This document shows, piece after piece, positions 49,016 to 51,525 of a stretch of 51,525 nt of DNA. The DNA is from an uncultured Acetatifactor sp. (GTDB taxonomy: Bacteria > Bacillota > Clostridia > Lachnospirales > Lachnospiraceae). How positions within the stretch are numbered: position 1 is the first letter of the stretch; each line of letters opens with the position of its first letter. The notes under the pieces were generated by a model, which was not told where the DNA came from, did not search any database, and worked only from the letters and a program-made list of their open reading frames with translations. The stretch is from positions 1 to 51,525 of the forward strand of contig CAJUNZ010000008.1 of the NCBI GenBank assembly GCA_910587755.1, read 5' to 3'. A program made the position numbers and the translations under genes.

Positions 49016-50425
49016 TCAGTAAAACATCACCACAGGAGTCCCCAGTTCCACCATATCATAGAGCCTGGCAGCCACCTGGGTGGACATGTTGATACACCCG
49101 TGGGAGCCGTTGGTCTTGTAGATCTCCCCGCCGAATTTGGACCGCCAGCTGGCGTCGTGAAGACCGATTCCTCCCTTCACAGGCATCCAGTACTTTACAA
49201 AGGAAGAATACCCCGGTCCCCGCAGGGTCCTGTTGCGCTGTTTGTTGTAGACAAAATTGATCCCCTCCGGCGTCCCGTATTTTTTTGCCAAATTCCCCGT
49301 GACCACATCCGTCTCCAGGGCAATCTCCCCCTCCACGTAATAATACAGCTTCTGCTCCGTCAGGTCCACTTCTATATAGGTATCTCCTATGTCGTCAAGG
49401 CCCCTGGCATACCCTTCCTGGCTGTAGGCGGGCACATGGGTTCCGGCCGCCTCCGCCCCTTCCTGCAGAGCCTCCAGAAGATACGCCGTCTCCGCCTCCA
49501 CGTCCAGCTTCGTGCCGTAGGTCACATATTCCACTCTGACCGTCTCGCCTCTGGTGGCCGCAAAGTCCCTCTCCGTGCCGCAGGTGTCATAGCGGGCCGC
49601 CAGGGACTCCACCCACTGCCGGACCCCTTCAGGACTCACCACAATCTTCCCCTCCCCGTCCAGGGAAAGGCTCCCGTTGACCGGGTCAGTCGCCAGAAAT
49701 CCCCCTGCAATATCCGAAGTCAGAGAGAATTTTTCCGCCCCCATGTCATAGAGGATCTCCCCGCACCGGGCCTGGAACCGGCTTACCTGCCCCCAGAGCT
49801 CCCTCTGGAAAGTGTCCGCCTCCGTGTCAGGCAGGTCCCTGTAGCAGCTCTCCTCCAGGCGTATCTGGGTCACACCCTCTTTCAGACATTCTTTTAAAAA
49901 CACATAGGCGGCCTCCGGGTCCAGCCGTCCCCGGTTGCCGTCCTGAAGCGTATATCCCTCCTGGGTACGGCAGAGGAGTACTCCCTCCGGGCGGGTGCGC
50001 TCCCCCTCCACCAGGGGAAGGCTGTCAAAGCATTTCCGCAGCTTCTCCTCCTCCACCCGGTAGCCCTGGGGCGCCACCTCACAGGACACGGGACTGCGCA
50101 GGTTGTCCGGCCAGAAGCCGGTGGCGTTCTGTTCCAGATACTCTCTTAATGAGAGGGTATAGTCAGGCCGGATCCCCGCCTCCTCCATGTCCATCTCCCA
50201 GAAGACGCCGTCAGCTCCCGCCACCTGCACCACGGACAGTTCCGCCCCCTGGGCCAGCTCCTGGTTTACCTCTTCCACCGTCTTGCCGGTACAGTAAACC
50301 CCATTGATCCAGGTGTTCACAGGAAAATGGCTCCGGTAGTACAGCACCAGGGCAAAGAATCCCCCCAGCGCCAGAAACGCCCCGCAGGACATAAAAAATA
50401 CAAAAAACTTAAGTAGTTTCTTCAT
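49016..50425 (-). CDS. L,D-transpeptidase (YkuD) with N-terminal anchor
   Basis: 469 aa. One N-terminal membrane helix (LKFFVFFMSCGAFLALGGFFALVLYY), an extracytoplasmic PG_binding_4-type middle (two repeats), then the YkuD catalytic domain: IGDTYIEVDLTEQKLYYYVEG to GSHGCINMSTQVAARLY, with the catalytic Cys in SHGC. Makes 3-3 peptidoglycan cross-links or anchors proteins, outside the membrane. It follows ilvB by 15 bases; the ribosome site is weak (AGGA 14 bases off). Confidence 0.9.
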   Translation of the reverse strand: MKKLLKFFVFFMSCGAFLALGGFFALVLYYRSHFPVNTWINGVYCTGKTVEEVNQELAQGAELSVVQVAGADGVFWEMDMEEAGIRPDYTLSLREYLEQNATGFWPDNLRSPVSCEVAPQGYRVEEEKLRKCFDSLPLVEGERTRPEGVLLCRTQEGYTLQDGNRGRLDPEAAYVFLKECLKEGVTQIRLEESCYRDLPDTEADTFQRELWGQVSRFQARCGEILYDMGAEKFSLTSDIAGGFLATDPVNGSLSLDGEGKIVVSPEGVRQWVESLAARYDTCGTERDFAATRGETVRVEYVTYGTKLDVEAETAYLLEALQEGAEAAGTHVPAYSQEGYARGLDDIGDTYIEVDLTEQKLYYYVEGEIALETDVVTGNLAKKYGTPEGINFVYNKQRNRTLRGPGYSSFVKYWMPVKGGIGLHDASWRSKFGGEIYKTNGSHGCINMSTQVAARLYDMVELGTPVVMFY

Positions 50426-50440
50426 GCGTACGCCAAATTC

Positions 50441-51525
50441 CTATATGTCGTCCCCGTCAAAAACCTCCTCAATGGGCGCCCCTGCAGGCACCATGGGAAA
50501 TACTTTGTCATCCTCCGGAATCATGCACTCCACAAGCACAGGCCTCTTTAAAGCGATGGCCTTCTCCAGCACCGGGGCCAGCTCCTCTTTCTCCGTCACC
50601 CGGAATGCGGCGCATCCCAGGCCCTCTGCCACCTTGCAGAAATCCACGCTGTCGTTCAGCACCGTCTGGGAATAGCGCTTTCCGTAGAACAGAGTCTGCC
50701 ACTGACGCACCATCCCCAGCACATGGTTGTTGATCACCACCTGAACGATGGGGATATTGTACCGGCCTGCGGTGGCCAGTTCGTTCATGTTCATGCGGAA
50801 GCACCCGTCCCCGGCAATGTTGACACAGATCCGGTCAGGCTGTCCCAGCTGGGCCCCGATACAGGCTCCCAGGCCGTAGCCCATGGTTCCCAGGCCCCCG
50901 GAGGACAGGAACGTGCGGGGCTGCGTATAGTGATAATACTGGGCCGCCCACATCTGGTGCTGTCCCACATCCGTTGTGATCAGCGCCTCCCCGCCGGTGA
51001 CGGCCTCCAGAGTCTCTATCACATAAGGGCAGGAAAGCCGGGAGGTATCATACTTTAAAGGATACTTATCCTTCAGCTCCTGCACTGCCTTCATCCATGC
51101 AGAATGATCCTGCCTGGTAAGCCTCTGGTTCAGCTGCCCCAGCACAAGCTTCAGATCTCCCACCAGTCCGGCGTCCACCCGGATATTCTTGTTGATCTCC
51201 GCCGCGTCAATGTCAATGTGGATAATCCTGGCATTCCGGGCAAATTTTTTAGGATTGCCCGTAACCCTGTCAGAGAACCTGGCCCCCAGGGCAATCAAAA
51301 GATCACACTGGCTCACTCCCAGGTTGGACGCCTTGGTGCCGTGCATGCCGATCATACCCGTATAGCGGAAGCTTCTGCCGTCAAAGGCCCCCTTTCCCAT
51401 AAGGGTATCGCACACAGGAGCATCCACCAATTCCACAAACTCCCGCACTTCCTCACAGGCGTCAGAGAGCACGGCCCCGCCCCCCAGGTACACAAAGGGC
51501 TTCCTGGCGGCCTGGATGTACTCCA
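50441..51525 (-). CDS. ilvB: Acetolactate synthase large subunit, partial (5' end outside window)
   Basis: About 361 C-terminal residues; the frame stays open to the right edge (last residues EYIQAARKPFVYLGGG). Visible are the central FAD-binding-like domain (VCDTLMGKGAFDGRSFRYTGMIGMHG, LLIALGARFSDRVTGNPKKF) and the TPP domain (LSSGGLGTMGYGLGACIGAQL, GDGCFRMNMNELATAGRYN with NN after). First committed enzyme of valine/leucine and isoleucine synthesis. Ends FDGDDI. About a third is missing. Confidence 0.93.
   Translation of the reverse strand, partial: EYIQAARKPFVYLGGGAVLSDACEEVREFVELVDAPVCDTLMGKGAFDGRSFRYTGMIGMHGTKASNLGVSQCDLLIALGARFSDRVTGNPKKFARNARIIHIDIDAAEINKNIRVDAGLVGDLKLVLGQLNQRLTRQDHSAWMKAVQELKDKYPLKYDTSRLSCPYVIETLEAVTGGEALITTDVGQHQMWAAQYYHYTQPRTFLSSGGLGTMGYGLGACIGAQLGQPDRICVNIAGDGCFRMNMNELATAGRYNIPIVQVVINNHVLGMVRQWQTLFYGKRYSQTVLNDSVDFCKVAEGLGCAAFRVTEKEELAPVLEKAIALKRPVLVECMIPEDDKVFPMVPAGAPIEEVFDGDDI

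Noticed and set aside
47789..49897. Long plus-strand frame (702 codons)
   Set aside because: Antisense to serC and the L,D-transpeptidase gene; a shadow of their codon bias.

Overview
The window reads as a contig end from a low-to-mid GC Firmicute, most likely a clostridial gut anaerobe of the Lachnospiraceae type. This is inferred from gene content (a NifU-like/GGGtGRT pair, DUF1015, an archaeal/fungal-type Asd, SleB-type hydrolase, clostridial prophage families) and from strong AGGAGG ribosome binding sites; no rRNA or other taxonomic marker is present. Bases 1-49 are not biological: they match the Illumina P7 side (end of P7, an 8-base index, the Read 2 primer site), so real sequence starts at base 50 inside a phage capsid gene.

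Bases 50 to about 24.5 kb are the right-hand part of an integrated tailed-phage genome. Reading leftward (minus strand) from 21.65 kb: Cro-like and HTH regulators, a SleB-type hydrolase, small early proteins, a RecT/exonuclease recombination pair, replication initiator and helicase loader, RusA resolvase, DUF1351 and other early proteins, a DUF5131 radical-SAM-like protein, an ArpU-like late regulator, a DUF488 protein, a DNA methyltransferase, a ParB-like protein, small and large terminase, portal, minor head protein, XkdF-like protease, scaffold-like protein, decoration protein and the capsid gene cut by the contig end. Tail and lysis genes lie beyond the edge. The rightward lysogeny arm (21.9-24.35 kb) has a repressor, a small unknown protein, a PD-(D/E)XK nuclease-like gene split at a C7 slippery tract, and a tyrosine integrase followed by direct repeats that mark the likely attachment side.

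The phage part has unusual regulation. A 14-bp operator (consensus CWCGCANNTRCGAG) sits inside the 17-bp spacer of the leftward early promoter. A perfect copy sits at the same offset in a second promoter at 10.93 kb that points against the operon and meets a terminator after about 37 nt. Between the DUF488 and methyltransferase genes there is a 70-nt tRNA-like cloverleaf with a canonical anticodon loop (CCC) and an encoded CCA, followed by two tandem intrinsic terminators.

From 24.5 kb the host chromosome begins: the Fe-S scaffold/GGGtGRT pair; a hexapeptide-repeat protein, topoisomerase III and asd behind argH; an Hsp70 with a GrpE-like partner; an MBL-fold hydrolase; a two-gene ABC transporter without a binding protein; tRNA-Thr(CGU); an MscS channel with glgB; DUF1015 divergent from a small acidic gene; a sulfatase; serA and serC; an L,D-transpeptidase; and the 3' two-thirds of ilvB running off the right edge. 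Amino-acid biosynthesis (argH, asd, serA, serC, ilvB) is the main host theme. Host intergenic regions contain readable sigma-A promoters and intrinsic terminators, and a short tandem array lies between argH and asd.
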